From contig JAEKMB010000301.1 in NCBI GenBank assembly GCA_019508105.1, positions 1 through 7,029 of the forward strand: 7,029 bases of DNA. Reading direction: 5' to 3'. Numbering within the stretch: position 1 is the first letter of the stretch; every line of letters starts with the position of its first letter. The translations under genes were made by a program, and so were the position numbers. Shown here piece by piece: positions 5,542 to 7,029 of the stretch. This DNA comes from Alphaproteobacteria bacterium (lineage in GTDB: Bacteria; Pseudomonadota; Alphaproteobacteria; Micropepsales; Micropepsaceae). The notes under the pieces are model-generated. The model saw only the letters and a program-made list of their open reading frames with translations, did no database searches and was not told the origin of the DNA.

Positions 5542-6162
5542 TCAGCTTTTCTTCAGCAGAAACACGCCGCCCTGGGCAAACAGGTTGGGGCCCAGATAGC
5601 CATGCGTCAGGCTGGCGGGATTCATTTTGGCGGTGGTGCCATGGTCGTTCAAGGCATGGGCTTCCACGATGGTGGCGCCGCATTCCCGCGTCAGGTCCAC
5701 GAAATCGGCCAGGGTGCACAGATGGATGTTTGGTGTCGCCCACCAGGAATAATCCAGGGTGCTGGTGCGGGGCATGCGCCCGCCGGCGAGCAGCGACAGC
5801 CGCACTTTCCAATAGCCGAAATTGGGCAGCGAGATCGCCACCCGGCGCCCGATGCGCAGCAAATGATCCAGCACCACCCGCGGTTTCTCGGTCGCCTGGA
5901 TGGTCTGGGACAGGATCACCGCATCGAACACCTGGGCGGGATAATCCACCAAGTCGGTATCGGCATCGCCCTGCACCACGGCCAGGCCTCGCGCCACGCA
6001 GGCATTCACATTGGCCTGGGAAATCTCGATGCCGCGGCCATCCACATCCTTGGTCTTCAGATGCGCCAGCAGCGCGCCGTCACCGCAGCCGACATCCAGC
6101 ACCCGGGCGCCGGGGCGGATCATGGCGGCGATGGCGGCCAAATCGGGACGCAGCTCGCTCAT
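5542..6162 (-). CDS. metW: Methionine biosynthesis protein MetW
   Basis: MetW is a class I methyltransferase-fold protein encoded next to metX in many Proteobacteria. It is needed for, or activates, the homoserine acylation step; a methyl-transfer reaction has not, to my knowledge, been established. The 206 residues fit the family. The SAM-loop VLDVGCGDG (21-29) is complete, with the acidic GIEIS after strand 2 (about 44-48) and GDADTDL (65-71). Family-typical stretches are [11 protein letters not shown] (84-94), [21 protein letters not shown] and [20 protein letters not shown]. The start codon overlaps the metX stop (ATGA, 4 bp), so translation is very likely coupled and the two products made in fixed proportion. 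Repeat copy 2 abuts its stop codon. Confidence 0.95.
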   Translation of the reverse strand: MSELRPDLAAIAAMIRPGARVLDVGCGDGALLAHLKTKDVDGRGIEISQANVNACVARGLAVVQGDADTDLVDYPAQVFDAVILSQTIQATEKPRVVLDHLLRIGRRVAISLPNFGYWKVRLSLLAGGRMPRTSTLDYSWWATPNIHLCTLADFVDLTRECGATIVEAHALNDHGTTAKMNPASLTHGYLGPNLFAQGGVFLLKKS

Positions 6163-7029
6163 GACAAGTCGGTCGCGGCGTGATTGAGAAAGCCGCGCAC
6201 CGTGGCGAACATTTCCGGCTCGTCCAGCAGGAAGGCATCGTGACCTTTGTCGCTGCGGATCTCGACAAAGCTCACCTGGGCGGCCACCGCGTTCAAGGCA
6301 TGGGCGATGCGCTTATTCTCCACCGGCGGGAACAGCCAGTCGCTGGTGAAGGCAACGATGCAGAAACGCGCCGTGTTCACCCGGAACACATCGGACAATT
6401 GCCCACCATGTTCCTCGGCCAGATCGAAATAATCCATGGCGCGGGTGATGTAGAGATAGGAGTTGGCGTCGAACCGGTCCACAAAACTGGCGCCCTGGTG
6501 ATGCAGATAGGATTCGATCTGGAAATCCGGCGAGAATTGGAACGACTTGGCGTCGCGGTTCTGCAGGGCGCGGCCGAACTTCTGCTGCAGCGCCATTTCC
6601 GAGACATAGGTGATATGGGCCGCCATGCGCGCCACCGCCAGGCCTTTGGACGGCTTGGTGTCATGCAACTGATATTCGCCGCCTTTCCAGTCGGGATCGG
6701 CCATGATCGCCTGGCGGCCCACTTCGTGGAAGGCGATGTTCTGCGCCGAATGGCGGGCGGCGCAGGCGATCGGCATCACAGCGCGCACACAGTCGGGATA
6801 GGAGGCGGCCCATTGCAGCGCCTGCATCCCGCCCATCGAGCCGCCGATCACCATCAGCAGCTTTTCGATTCCCAGATGCTCGACCAGGCGCTTCTGCGCC
6901 CGCACCATGTCGCGGATGGTGACCAGCGGAAAACTCAGAGCCCAGGGCTTGCCGGTGGCAGGATCGATTTCCGCCGGCCCGGTGGACCCCATGCAGCCGC
7001 CCAGCACATTGGCGCAGATGACAAAGAAG
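6159..7029 (-). CDS. metX: Homoserine O-acyltransferase MetX, C-terminal part
   Basis: MetX transfers an acetyl (or in some members succinyl) group from CoA to the hydroxyl of homoserine, the activating step before sulfhydrylation in methionine synthesis. The gene enters from beyond 7029; the visible 289 residues begin [18 protein letters not shown], which is the well-known oxyanion-side motif, and the N-terminal part is missing. The alpha/beta-hydrolase triad is present: the nucleophile Ser in [12 protein letters not shown] (codon at plus 6837-6839), Asp in FTSDWLFPP and His in DKGHDAFLL. The GTG near 7005-7007 is an internal Val, not a start. The stop overlaps the metW ATG. Because many proteobacterial MetX enzymes turned out to be succinyltransferases, the acyl donor cannot be decided from this view. 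Any SAM riboswitch would lie outside the window. Confidence 0.95.
   Translation of the reverse strand, partial: FFVICANVLGGCMGSTGPAEIDPATGKPWALSFPLVTIRDMVRAQKRLVEHLGIEKLLMVIGGSMGGMQALQWAASYPDCVRAVMPIACAARHSAQNIAFHEVGRQAIMADPDWKGGEYQLHDTKPSKGLAVARMAAHITYVSEMALQQKFGRALQNRDAKSFQFSPDFQIESYLHHQGASFVDRFDANSYLYITRAMDYFDLAEEHGGQLSDVFRVNTARFCIVAFTSDWLFPPVENKRIAHALNAVAAQVSFVEIRSDKGHDAFLLDEPEMFATVRGFLNHAATDLS

Overview
The window looks like ordinary chromosomal DNA of a GC-rich alphaproteobacterium. The RpoD C-terminus ends in the [14 protein letters not shown] tail usual for that class. A DUF6481-type protein, a GloB next to a partner methyltransferase, and a MetX/MetW pair fit the same assignment. I cannot name a genus. 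All genes have similar base composition and most are recognisable housekeeping or conserved accessory genes. I see no phage, transposase, CRISPR array or defence cassette.

Layout. Positions 1-759 hold the 3' part of rpoD, cut by the window edge. A 51-bp gap with two back-to-back hairpins leads to panD (811-1185), which is closely followed by a DUF6481-like Ala/Glu/Lys/Arg-rich helical protein (1194-1592). Next come a 70-residue unknown protein (1745-1957) and a small secreted protein (2063-2380). The strand then switches: a MAPEG-family membrane protein (2387-2794) lies downstream of a TIGR02466-type putative 2OG-Fe(II) oxygenase (2843-3439), both on minus. Divergent from the oxygenase is a small lipoprotein (3517-3723). 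gloB (3833-4588, minus) is divergent from a SAM-methyltransferase-like gene (4696-5403, plus). The window ends with metW (5542-6162) and the 3' part of metX (6159-7029), both on minus and overlapping by 4 bp.

Functional themes. RpoD is the main sigma factor. PanD makes beta-alanine for pantothenate and CoA. MetX and MetW act in methionine synthesis by homoserine acylation. GloB detoxifies methylglyoxal by hydrolysing S-lactoylglutathione, and the MAPEG protein may also relate to glutathione. These are separate tasks; I see no single pathway uniting the window.

The most notable non-coding structure is a pair of ~100-bp elements at 3726-3826 and 5438-5540. Each is an inverted repeat whose two ~30-nt arms are themselves hairpins. 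The copies are homologous along their whole length, lie in opposite orientations, and nearly fill two gaps between convergent genes. They look like a dispersed MITE-like or REP-like palindromic family and may act as two-way terminators. I found no convincing undescribed multi-gene system.
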